This document shows, one piece after another, positions 22,101-31,364 of a stretch of DNA of 64,000 nucleotides; the stretch's first letter is position 1; each line of letters opens with the position of its first letter. The position numbers and the translations under genes were made by a program. The notes under the pieces are model-generated. The model ran no database searches, was not told the origin of the DNA, and saw only the letters and a list, made by a program, of their open reading frames with translations. Origin of the DNA: Aporrectodea caliginosa. Its lineage: Eukaryota > Annelida > Clitellata > Crassiclitellata > Lumbricidae. The stretch is taken from NCBI GenBank assembly GCA_020284085.1, contig JACEVL010000278.1, positions 1-64,000 on the forward strand. Reading direction: 5' to 3'.

Positions 22101-22845
22101 GCCATATTGGCCGCAACCTTGGATAGGAACATTCCGACACTATTGCCACTACGATAAATCGATTTCTTGAACTTGAAAATATTATATTCGACTCTTCATT
22201 TGCTATTGTAGCTTACCTCTGACCTGATAGATACATATTTTTCTGCTTTGGCGGCCATATTGGCCGCCATCTTGGATAGTAACATTCGGACACTATTGAC
22301 ACTGTGATAATTCGATTCCTTGACCTTGATAATGTTAAATTTGACACTTCATTTGTTATTGTAGCTAACCTATGACCTGATATATGCATATTTTTCTGTT
22401 TTGGCGGCCATATTGGCCGCCATCTTGGATAGTAACATTCCGATACTAATGCCACTACGATAAATCGATTTCTTGACATTGAAAATATTATATTCGACAC
22501 TTTATTTGTTATTGTAGCTTACCTCTGACCTGATTTATACATATTTTGTGTTTTGGCGCCAATTTTGGCCGCCATCTTGATAGTAACATTCCGACACTAT
22601 TGCAATCTTGATAGTAATCGATTCCTTGACCTTGATAATGTTAAGTTTGAACTTCATTTGTCATAAATACCTATGATATATACTGTTTTCTGTGTTGGCG
22701 CCATTATTGGCCGCCATCTTGGATAAAATGCACTTTTTGGGTTTGACCCCGTGGTCGGATTTTGTGGGATTTTGGATATGTTATTCAGCATTGGAAACTG
22801 AGCAGGAAACCGTTTAAAAAGCTTCTGAAGCAATTTTGCCCAGGT
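19106..22845. repeat. Giant inverted repeat (arms about 740 bp) with LINE in the loop
   Basis: The left arm (about 19106-19850) is mirrored by the right arm (about 22083-22845). Each arm contains about four tandem units of 153 bp with the signature CCAAGATGGCGGCCAATATG and AAGGTCAAGGAATCGATTTA; left-arm unit starts are at 19250, 19402, 19555 and 19708. The outermost parts of the arms pair as well (CATATCCAAAATCCCAC; AATTGCTTCAGAAGCTTT). Arms differ by short indels, e.g. near 22590-22670. The structure resembles a foldback transposon. Confidence 0.85.
19990..22085 (-). mobile_element. CR1/L2-like LINE inside the foldback loop, frames broken
   Basis: Minus strand, from upstream: TEQKYWEAIIGRRSGEPK, FLKKLASKIYSISQAISSAS, PKTCDLDPVPS, SAFDSLDHHILLQQF (motif A), ERTNCIVSGSSRSSWVLAPF, NRLLLNASKTQFIWLGG, then LLVPHARSSIRQHRVFSVVG and PSIWNGLPLEIR. 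The 3' end has the family hairpin (minus strand GGGAGCGCCTCTAA ... GGGGCGCAATATC) and an A/T-rich tail at 19990-20012. The frame is broken in several places. Its ends abut the foldback arms. Confidence 0.85.
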
Positions 22846-23372
22846 TCGACGTATATTTGAGCTAGATTGCCTGGACTACTAGCGAAATGCAGTATTCGTT
22901 TTAATTTGCATTTTTGGCGGTTTCTAAGTGTATTCAGTCGTACAATTTGGATTTATTGTACACATAACATTTTTAAATTGCGTATCTTTAGTTTGTAAGT
23001 CCGACCTGAAATCAATTTACTTCGTTATTGGTGATTTTGACGGATTTTCGCCGAGGCTATAGTGATTATACCGATGGGGGATAGAATGTTTATTCCCCCG
23101 GATCCTCTCGGTTTATTCCAACGGATAAAATACATCCCCGGAGCAGGACGGATACTCCGTGTACCGGCAACTGAGAGGGGCCTAAGGAAGCATGCATTGA
23201 AATTGTGGATGCCTGTATGCCACCTGTGTCCAATTTCGGTTGCCTTGCGCCAGTCCTAAATGTTCAGCTAAAGATATAATTTCGGATTGGAGCTATGAAT
23301 TGGCATATAATTTTCCAGGCCGACAAAATATCTTTGAGTTGAAAATATCACATGTAATTAAACACACCCTAA

Positions 23373-23393
23373 TATATATATATATATATATAT
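23373..23393. repeat. (TA)n microsatellite right of copy B
   Basis: TA run directly after the right end of copy B. Confidence 0.9.
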
Positions 23394-24424
23394 CCTAGGC
23401 CGACAAAGTGGTTGGAGAAGTTTGACAAGAAGGCAGTATCACATGTACCTGAGCAATCTGAATTATTTGTTTCTACATTTATGAGGTAAGCAGTGTTAAC
23501 AACAGTAACAAGAAGGCAGTGCTAATGGTAATTGAATCTAAAACTGTCATTTGTGTCATTTGTTCTACGTAAGAAAAATTCATAGTTAACGACAGTAATT
23601 ACATTAAAAATGCTTGTCGCCGGGCTCAATAGGGGCGCAGCTTTCATGGCACCAGTACTTGCATGTTAAGCATTGAATCCACGTTTCTTCGTGTTGGTCG
23701 CTCTAAACGGTAAAGCTCTCTGCAGTAAGAACAGTGGAAGCTGGTGTCACTCTCCATTTTATGGCACTCTTGTGTTGCTGGTTCTGTTTCTTCTGCTTGT
23801 GGTTCCTCTGCTTCTGTTTCTTCTGTTGCTGGTTCTACTTCTGATTTTTCTGCTTCTGGTTCTTCTGCTTCTAGTTCTTCTGCTGCTGGTTCTGCTTCTG
23901 GTTCTTCCGCTCCTAACGCCTCTGCTTCTGGTTCTTATGCTTCTGGCTCGTTTGCTTTTTTGCCTCCAAAGCAACTCGTTCTCGGCACCAACAATTAAAT
24001 TATTAAAGGAGCTTGCGGTCAAGCGATCAAGGCCCAATGACATTCGTATCGTATCGTATCTAAGTACCTCAGTAGCAATAATAATAACTGTAATAAAAAA
24101 TTTTTATCACTATTCAGTTTAATCACTTGTAATTACTAATCAGGTATGCAATAATGTCATTATATTGTAATCTGGACCTACTACAACTGGCTGAATTTAT
24201 TCCTGGTTTAAGTAGTCGTTGTTGATTACAAGTTTACAACTACTATGCTTACTGTTCGAGTGTTCGCATATTGATATATGGTAAAACTTTGATGGTGTTG
24301 TGCGAGTCCTAAATATTAATATTTTTTCATACAACTTTTTGTGTTATGTTTCTGGATGGAATGAAACCAAATGGAACCTTGGAGAACAGTAGATTATAAC
24401 TTTTATTTTTAAGGACCACCCTAA
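23394..24424. mobile_element. TTAGGG-ended transposon remnant, copy D (left end lost)
   Basis: The right end, reversed, reads TTAGGGTGGTCCTTAAAAAT (24424 leftward), the family terminus. No matching left end is seen. Instead the left part (TAGGCCGACAAAGTGG, ATCACATGTA) resembles sequence just inside the right end of copy B. The body contains the CTTCTG minisatellite and no transposase. Confidence 0.5.
23765..23950. repeat. TTCTGCTTCTGGTT-type minisatellite
   Basis: Irregular 6- to 15-bp units of CTTCTG/GGTTCT. One strand reads as Leu/Val-rich or Ser/Ala-rich, the other as Arg-Ser-Thr repeats; these frames are by-products of the repeat. Confidence 0.9.
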
Positions 24425-24704
24425 TTCCTATCTATATATTATATGTGTATGTAGGTTAGGGTGGTCCTTATTTTTCAACTTTCAAAATTGCACCGTCCCA
24501 CCCTCCAAATGGGTTCTCCCTTGGTAGAAACTAATTGGCATAAAATTTCTTCAATATTGGTTAATGTTTAGGATATGCTCAATCCACTTGAATTTTTGCT
24601 TATTTCCTGCAATCGCATAAATACAAAAGGCTGCGGATATGATATGATCAATCATTCGAATGTAGTGCAGTAGTGTAAATGGTCAAGCACAATAGCGCAT
24701 TCAA

Positions 24705-25052
24705 CTACATGTGTACGTGTAGTTCATAGTAGAGAACCATTCTGCTCTTTGAGTCCAGTCTCAGCAGTTTGGTACGAAGCAGAAGCGAGACCGTGACGGA
24801 CAGTAGCATTGTGGCTATCGTGGTACAGCATGCGGTGTTCCTTGATGACAAGAAGAGCAAATTGAGCTGCCCCTCATCTTTTGTCAGTAAAGCATTGTAT
24901 TCTTGCATCAGTGCCACCCCTCGTTCTGCTTCGGAGGATCCTCCTTTCCTTCCTTCCTGAGTCCTTCCACCATTGTTCTGAGTTCTGACTCGACTACATT
25001 GGTCAAAGAAGGCTTGTGCTATCAGCTCTTCAGATACCAAAGCTGCCCACAC
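24705..25052 (-). pseudogene. Transposase C-terminal fragment (copy C)
   Basis: Minus-strand frame with LVSEELIAQAFFDQCSR (compare CYLSETLVGLSLFDD in copy B) and ERGVALMQEYNALLTKDEGQ (compare GVALMQSFNESLVRNEEE in B). The N-terminal catalytic blocks are missing. Clear family member, inactive. Confidence 0.7.
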
Positions 25053-25344
25053 TACTTCAGAACGCCCTGTTTGTGTTCATACATGTATGTAGCAGTCCCT
25101 AAGATTCTATTACAGACAGTTTGAACTTCGACCTGAACAGCCAGACCTGATACTGTCAATAATTGTTTTCGACATCAAGCGAGCTTGACTTCGCCCTCAG
25201 AGAGGTGTTCAGAAGGTCACTGGACGGTGTAAATGTCCAACGCGTACGCCTGGGAGCTTCAGCCTACCCTGTCTTCGGGCCTGCCGGATACGAGAGTCGG
25301 TGACCAAGTGCGCAAGGGCGACAGTACCTCCACCACCGGACGTG

Positions 25345-25394
25345 GTGGTGGTGGTGGTGGTGGTGGTGGTGGTGGTGGTAGCAGCAGCAGTAAT
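25345..25394. repeat. (GGT)n microsatellite followed by GCA repeats
   Basis: About twelve GGT units then AGCAGCAGCAG. The plus-strand poly-Gly frame across it is not a gene. Confidence 0.9.
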
Positions 25395-25594
25395 AATAAT
25401 AGCCAGTTAACTTATGGAACCTATCACATGCAACTGTTGTGCAGTCTGAATTTCATTATACATTTTATCTCCGCGGTCTATATACTGTCACCTAAAACAC
25501 TAAGTAACTGTTAATTGTACGGTGCAGACAAGGTCGGCCCATTGTGCGCCGACATTCTCTATTATACAGGTGACATTGTTACCCAAAATTTCAC

Positions 25595-25745
25595 ATCGGT
25601 ACGGGTAAAACCGGGTATACCCGTACCCGTGATGACCCTACCCGTACCCGACCAGTGAAATGCGTACCCGAACCGTACCCGATCCGCGGGTACGGGTCGT
25701 GTACGGGTAAACCCGCGGTTACAGGTATACCCGCAGACCCCTAGT
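25595..25745. repeat. ACCCGTACCCG-rich palindromic patch
   Basis: Dense copies of TACCCGTACCCG and its reverse GGGTACGGGT in both orientations, giving strong potential to form hairpins. It lies inside transposon copy C, where subterminal repeats could bind a transposase; that role is inference. Confidence 0.6.
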
Positions 25746-25944
25746 AGCAGTACTCGTTCGCATTATGCGGATATCGTCTCTTACATTAGTACATTGTAAA
25801 CTTTGGCCTCTGTGAGACACCTCTAAATGTAGATCGATCTGCTTGAAATTTTACACAATACTTTTTTCTTACTACAATGAAACCGTTTCAGAGGTCAAGA
25901 GTTACACATTTTGAAAGTGCGAAAATAAAGGCCACCCTAGTAGG

Positions 25945-26576
25945 TAGTTGTGTTTCGCCACGCTGTGTCCTGTTGACGTCGCACTCCATCTTTATACTAG
26001 CTTGGGGCTGTTACCCAAGTGGCGGTCGTGGCGTAGTTAATATTAGTTTCTAATTATGTATGCCATCTCCAAAGAGTTCACTTTGACTTCAAACATTATT
26101 ACAATGACACAATCAACGTCACTAGATTGACTTAGATTTCAGCATTTAAAAGAGTTAAAGATAATAATAGATTATTAAACAAACCGCTTTTCACACAAAC
26201 TGTAACTATTGATGAAAAGCACAGCAAATACGTTGCTCCAGCATTAGGTCTAAAATCTGAAGCATATGACGATTAAGGCCTAGTAAGATTTGAAAGCTTT
26301 CCTGTTTCTTAGCTACTGTTTTGTTGATGTCATTTTTATTATAATGTCTTTAGCACTTATTTTAAAGTACAATTTGTTACGCCAGTTGTAGAAACAGACG
26401 ATCTCTTCGCTTATAGCTGTTTTAACTAGACACATTACAAGCTAGCATTTACAACGTGACCATAGGAGATGCACGTTACAGTCGCCAGCGATATTGTCTA
26501 TACACTGCAGTGTTCTACAGCATGTTGAATCTTAAAATAATTGGCAGGCAACCGTTAGCCAGCTGTAAACAATGTT
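25945..26576. other. Noncoding flank, with possible 3' UTR of the minus-strand gene
   Basis: TTTATT at 26335-26340 is AATAAA on the minus strand, 237 bp downstream of the stop codon of the 26577-27635 gene, and may be its polyadenylation signal. No other feature. Confidence 0.35.
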
Positions 26577-27635
26577 TTAGTAAACCGATGTTGGCTTTCC
26601 ATTCCAATCTAATCTAGTGATATTTTCAGGCATGACGATAAAGTGTTCATCCCATCTGCTCAACAGCTGACAGTAATCTTCTCTGCCTTTCGAACCGACA
26701 TGAAGACCCACTTCTCGACGATTGATGCAAAGGCAAGAGGAAGCATCGGCATTGTAATTCTTCAGATTGTTGTATATCGTATAGAGTTTCTCTTTATAGG
26801 CAAAGTAAACAAACCATTGTTCCCACATTGAATCAGCTGAGCCTGAGTGTTCAAACCCTTTGTACCAATCTGTGGTGACACTTCCTGGCACATAAGGGTG
26901 GAAATCTTTTTGCATAACGTGAATGTGATACCAGTCTTGAAAATCCTTCCATACCGACGGTTTAGGCGAGAAGCCCCATGTGCCGATGCATTTGTACATA
27001 AACACCGTCTCATTTTGAGAGACTTTCAATGGGTTGAAGGAACCGTCGTGTGCTTTCTGTTCGTCACTAGTGAGAGTGGTTCCAGCAAAGTCGTTGTTCG
27101 CATTGTAGAACCAGTGAACAGCGCTAATCCATCGGTAGCTGTACTTTGATATGCTAATGTCATCCTCCAAAATTAGCGCCAATTCTTTAGTTTGGTTTTC
27201 TCTAGGCCTCCACGTGTCTATCCACTGACCGTAGATACCTGCATGAGCCTTCTGTATATGAACTCGAGTTGGTCCTTGTCGCCACTTAAAAGAACGGGCA
27301 GCTTCAACAGTTTCGTTGTGTACTCGCCCGGTCTTGTCTCTGTCTATCCAAATCTCCAAAGCGCCCTTTCTACCATCTAGCTCAATGTCGTCGATGCTTT
27401 TCAAGAGTTTTAATAGCGACTTCGCTCTGTTGAACGTAATAACAATGATTCTAAAATCAACTTCATCGCCATACACGCAAGGAGTTCCGGTAACACAAGT
27501 TTCGTTGTCATCGGTATTATGAGAACTTATCGTCATTCTTTGGGTTCGAGGTACTCTCACATGATTCCAACACACAAAAAATCCGCACACACAACTTACG
27601 AGGAATGCATACAAACACTTCCTTCTTTGTATCAT
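26577..27635 (-). CDS. Putative GT-A fold glycosyltransferase, type II membrane protein
   Basis: Intact 352-codon frame starting ATG at 27635 with A at -3; no splice acceptor is needed. Residues 1-7 are basic (MIQRRKC), 8-22 form one hydrophobic anchor, then a stem with N-glycosylation sites, then a globular domain. The domain opens with FRIIVITFNRAKSLLKLLKS (residues 61-80), the usual start of a nucleotide-sugar-binding GT-A fold. It continues IWIDRD (95-100), YGQWIDTW and LALILEDDISIS (LEDD at 156-159), a metal-binding acidic motif like the EDD of GnT-I. A GTWGFSP block, YVPGSVTTDWYKG and several Cys follow. Golgi location and sugar transfer are inferred; donor and acceptor are unknown. I do not recognise the exact CAZy family. 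No breaks are seen. Confidence 0.85.
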   Translation of the reverse strand: MIQRRKCLYAFLVSCVCGFFVCWNHVRVPRTQRMTISSHNTDDNETCVTGTPCVYGDEVDFRIIVITFNRAKSLLKLLKSIDDIELDGRKGALEIWIDRDKTGRVHNETVEAARSFKWRQGPTRVHIQKAHAGIYGQWIDTWRPRENQTKELALILEDDISISKYSYRWISAVHWFYNANNDFAGTTLTSDEQKAHDGSFNPLKVSQNETVFMYKCIGTWGFSPKPSVWKDFQDWYHIHVMQKDFHPYVPGSVTTDWYKGFEHSGSADSMWEQWFVYFAYKEKLYTIYNNLKNYNADASSCLCINRREVGLHVGSKGREDYCQLLSRWDEHFIVMPENITRLDWNGKPTSVY

Positions 27636-27903
27636 TATTTCTTTATTCTGACAAATTGATCTATTGAACTGATTTTTTTCATGGCTGAAACGGAAAGCGT
27701 CAAATATGTTAAAAATGTCAGATTATGCAGTAAAAACACCCAGCAAATGGCGAATCGCTAATCAGGATCTACTATCCACAGGAGATCTTTAGACTTAAGC
27801 TGACACTCCTGATTTTACTCATTTGAGTCAAGAGTTAAGAAGGCAAGAGAAAGTTACGGTGAACATTAATTGTAAATAGAAAAATGTTTTAGAGATTATG
27901 AAT
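27636..27903. other. Upstream region of the minus-strand glycosyltransferase-like gene
   Basis: Probable 5' UTR and promoter side. No TATA box or other element could be assigned. Confidence 0.3.
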
Positions 27904-27913
27904 GGAAAAATTG

Positions 27914-29353
27914 GGGTACGTTACTTTTTGGCGCCGCCGTTTTGGCGAGACTCTTTAGGCGCCGGCTGTTTAGGCGCCACCGTTTTGGCTCGTCGATACA
28001 GCTTGATTACGAGTAACACTAAACCTACGGTAATGAAACCGATAAGGTACTTTAGTGCACAGGTAAGTTATTACTCCATGTGTGACACTAATCTGCGTAG
28101 TGAATTCATAACAAGGCATTGCTCGGCGTTGCTTATAATATATTCTGAGGAACATACTGCTTTTCTCTGTTCTTTAAGATTTTAACTTAACATTTATACA
28201 AGACGCAGCAAGGGCGTATTAAATCATATGAAAACTTACATATAATATAAAATGGAAACTGTGCAGTCGAAGCGTGGCAAGGAAAGTTTCTTCACGAAGG
28301 ATACCTCTACGTGTTCGATAGGTTGGGTGCAGATGATTCCAAGAAGTTCTGGCAATGTCGGCTTAAGAACGAATGCAAGATCCGACTACACACGACGACA
28401 GATAATGACCAAGTTTTGATGCTGATGAACCAACACAGTCTCGGAAGTGATGCTGCGCAACACTTCGGGCTGCCGTGATCATGAATCGAATCAAACGAAG
28501 GGCAACAGAGACAACGGAACCAGATGGAAAGACTGTTCGTAGACGGAACATTCAGCTTAGCTCCTGCTCTTTTCTCACAGATATACGTATTCATGGCACA
28601 CAGAGGAGGATTCGTGCTACCGGTTCTGTATGCTCTGTTACCAAATAAGGAAGGATACACTTATCGACGGATGTTTGAAGCCGTTAAAGAACCTGGCCAC
28701 ATCTCAATCTGTCGTCAGATAGTGGCACTCTTCTTTGTTCCAATAGACGACCTAGATGTTGCTTTGGAGGCACTGGCAAATGAAATTGCAGAGGACCTCA
28801 CGCCAATCCTCAACTGTTTTGAGGACTTCTATATAGGACGTCAAAATCGTAATCGGACTCGACGTCGTACATTGTTTCCTCCTCAGACGTGGTCTGTCTA
28901 CGAGAGGACACTGAATGGAGAGGATTGTACCAACAACTATGTTGATGCAGCACATCGAAGATTGCAAGCCGAATTTGGAAATTATAGGAATCCGAGCAGT
29001 TAAAAAAAACGGCGAGACCTAGTATGCGAGCAATTCGTTCGTGGAGCGCAGAAAATACGTTGCAGCCGATGTCAGAATCAAGACAATTGTTTAGAGTTAC
29101 AGAGAACGACACATCATCGACCACCTTAGAGGACTATCGCATGAGCTATGGCTACACAACTATACTACCGCTATACAAATTACCAAAATGTATCGCCACA
29201 AAACGGTAGCGCATTGAACATTATTCATTGAAATTTGATATAATATGTTTATTTCATTAAAAAACTTAACATTTCTTGTCAACTGCTATTTACTACGTTT
29301 ATTAGCGACAAAACGTCAGGCGACAAAACGGCGGAGGCTAAAGGTCCTGCTCC
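27914..29353 (+). mobile_element. MULE (Mutator-like) transposon with FLYWCH-MULE remnant
   Basis: Candidate target duplication GGAAAAATTG (27904-27913) / GGAGAAATTG (29354-29363), 9 of 10 bases, the length expected for MULEs. The ends share CGCCGTTTTGKCG about 20 bp inside each terminus. The left side repeats TTTAGGCGCC and CCGTTTTGGC; the right side has GCGACAAAACG twice. The copy is 1,440 bp with a decayed transposase in between. Confidence 0.75.
28251..29003 (+). pseudogene. FLYWCH-MULE transposase, internally deleted
   Basis: An ATG at 28251 starts METVQSKRGK. One base out of frame follows a FLYWCH zinc finger (FLHEGYLYVFDRLGADDSKK, FWQCRLKNECKIRLHTTT, NQHS). After a stop near 28477 comes the start of the MULE domain (MERLFVDGTFSLAPALFSQ, YVFMAHRGGFVLPVLYALLP, YTYRRMF), whose DGTF Asp is a catalytic candidate. 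The frame then jumps to the C-terminus (TWSVYERTLNGEDCTNNYVD, AAHRRLQAEFG). Most of the catalytic core is deleted. FLYWCH-MULE fusion is a known animal Mutator-like architecture, so classification is secure; the copy is dead. Confidence 0.85.
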
Positions 29354-29363
29354 GGAGAAATTG

Positions 29364-30145
29364 CTATACAAAACTTGACAGCATAAAATAAAACATGAAA
29401 ACATTTAAAATTGCCCTCTTTCTAAAGTTCAGAAGTATCGTATACACACAGCACCACAAGACAGAGAATTGATGGCGCTGAGTAATTATTATTGTTTGAA
29501 AAAGACGAGCTCAAAGCCGTCAGGCAGAAACCGCCACAGTAGAGGCTCGAACCCATGCCGTCTGCGTTAAAGGCGCTCTAACGAATTGATTACTGTGTCT
29601 ATAAGAGTTAATCTTAGGGCTAATGCTTGTGTGAAATAACACATATAAAACTGCGAAATGAAAAGATAGGACTTTTAAAAGTTTGCTGCTATCTTTGTGG
29701 TTTGAAGTTTGAAATTGATTACAGTTGAAAGTTTGCGATATTACATATATGACGAATAGCTATTTATAAAGTTGTATCTACTGAGAGCCCGTCGGACTCT
29801 GAATGCGCAGCTAAGCCTTTTGCACCTGTAAAGTGAAATGGCGTTTCTGAGTGAATGACCGGTTGTACTTGTTTAATTTTTACTGTCGATTAGCTGACCG
29901 GTGCATACACGTGGTCCACCGGAAGAGTGGCAACGAATGGGGAATTGCTGTTTACATATCTTATCCCTTACACAAGTACACAGGGAGGAGATCAGACAAG
30001 AGGAGTCGATGAAGTAGGGCTTGACACTCTACTGTCGACAGACTGATAACAGAGGCAGTTACGTCTCGACAGACTGAGTTTAGCAAAAGTATATAATTTT
30101 ATTATAGTTGATAGGTAGGCGACCGCAGAATATCTGGGTCGCGAA
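29364..30145. other. Noncoding stretch, unassigned
   Basis: No gene or repeat recognised between the MULE and the RTE-like remnant. Confidence 0.3.
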
Positions 30146-31362
30146 ATGGGTGTGTGCAACAGCACCTGCGACTCTTGTACACGTGACCCTGGCCAGATGG
30201 ACTACTACAGAATAAGATTGATTGCATTGCCATTACACAGCATTGGCGATAGATCTAACGTCATGAACTGTAGAGTCTATCTGGACGCATTTTCTCAGTC
30301 TGACTATAACCTGCTAGTTGCAATGGTGAAGGTTAGACTGGCTAAAGAGAAGAAACTGGAACTGTCAAACAGATTAAATCTGGATTAGCTAAAGAATAAC
30401 AAAGAATACCGTGTCTTACACGAAAGTTCAAGATATAAATCCACAGATAGCCGACACAGCAGTCATGCTAATGAAGGCAAAAGAGCAAATAAAAAAAGGG
30501 AAAGCCTATAAAGTGAGTTGATAAAAAGAAGTTCTGAAAAAGCACTAAAATAGCTGGAGGGATGTGTGAGAAGTTGGAGTGAACAGATTGTGAGAGAAAC
30601 ATCAGAGATCTTTCCAAGAAAGCAAACAAAAACTCTACTGAAATCTGAGGCATGACCCGCTCTACTGTTGACAAGAATACCGGTCCAGGTGGGTTTCAAG
30701 TCCAGTTGATTAAGCATGGTTGATAAAAAAGAGTGGCCAGGATGCATTGAATATGTTTAAAAGAAGACTGGGGAATGATAGATGATTCAATAAACACAAT
30801 CATCATTTGTTTTAAGAAGAAAGAAGATATGAAACAATGCATGAACTGTTGTAGCCATACTCAAGAGTTTCAAGGAAAGCACTAGGATGAAGACAGAAAC
30901 TGAGGTGACTGGCGAGCGGGCAAGATTCTAGAATAATAATGCAGAGGACTAGAGAGCATCAGCATTCAGCAGCACATCTGATTGCGTCGCACATAAAGTC
31001 TTTGCGTTGCTATATTAGACATGGCTACCCTATTATTATCAACCTGCTCTACAGTAAGGAGTAAGCTACGACGAGAGCAGCCGGCGTACTAAGGTTTCTT
31101 GTCGAAGCAATTGTACTACTACATTTAGTTTCTGATGGAAGATTATCTCACCATGCCTGTTCAACATTAGGACAGAAATGGCAATGAAAAGGGCAGTGCA
31201 CAGTTATTACCGATTCAATGGTTCAAACAGGATGGAGAATAGTCACAAAACTGTGAAGTCGCGGTACTAGACTGTTGTGGTGACACGCTTGGAAGCATAG
31301 CTATGGAAGTTAGTGGTTTGTCTTGACTGATGTGGCTAAAACCAAGATCATGGTAAGAAATG
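30146..31362 (+). pseudogene. RTE-like LINE remnant (endonuclease end and RT linker), heavily decayed
   Basis: The frame at 30146-30388 has DPGQMDYYRIRL, then DRSNVMNCRVYLDAFSQSDY and NLLVAMVKVRLAKEKK. This matches the end of an RTE-type apurinic endonuclease (QIDYI ... RSSVQNCRSYPGADVGSDHN-like pattern). Downstream, many stops interrupt faint matches; near 31328 LTDVAKTKIMVRN resembles the K-T-K-I-M motif after the reverse transcriptase. The next LINE starts right after. Confidence 0.55.
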
Positions 31363-31364
31363 AT

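Larger units (their letters stand above)
17063..23372 (-). mobile_element. TTAGGG-ended transposon, copy B, 6.3 kb, carrying a large foldback
   Basis: The left end TTAGGGTGTGTTTAAAAATT (17063) and the right end, reversed, TTAGGGTGTGTTTAATTACA (23372 leftward) share 15 terminal bases. Both abut TA microsatellites. Inside are a minus-strand transposase remnant (17314-18899) and then an inverted repeat of about 3.7 kb (19106-22845) with a LINE in its loop, which may be later insertions. The size is large for the family because of this cargo. Between 22846 and 23340 no further feature was seen. Confidence 0.75.
24456..25940 (-). mobile_element. TTAGGG-ended transposon, copy C
   Basis: The left end TTAGGGTGGTCCTTATTTTT (24456) is mirrored by the right end, reversed CTAGGGTGGCCTTTATTTTC (25940 leftward), and both continue into CACTTTCAAAAT or AACTTTCAAAAT. 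TAGG lies just outside both ends (24452-24455 and 25941-25944). It is separated from copy D by a 31-bp TA-rich spacer. It contains a transposase C-terminus, a GGT microsatellite and an ACCCGTACCCG-rich patch. Confidence 0.75.

Noticed and set aside
23759..24043. Minus-strand Arg-Ser-Thr-rich frame resembling an SR protein domain
   Set aside because: It is a by-product of the CTTCTG minisatellite; all frames are open and the opposite strand reads poly-Leu.
25233..25514. Gly-rich frame
   Set aside because: Caused by the GGT microsatellite inside transposon copy C; no conserved sequence.
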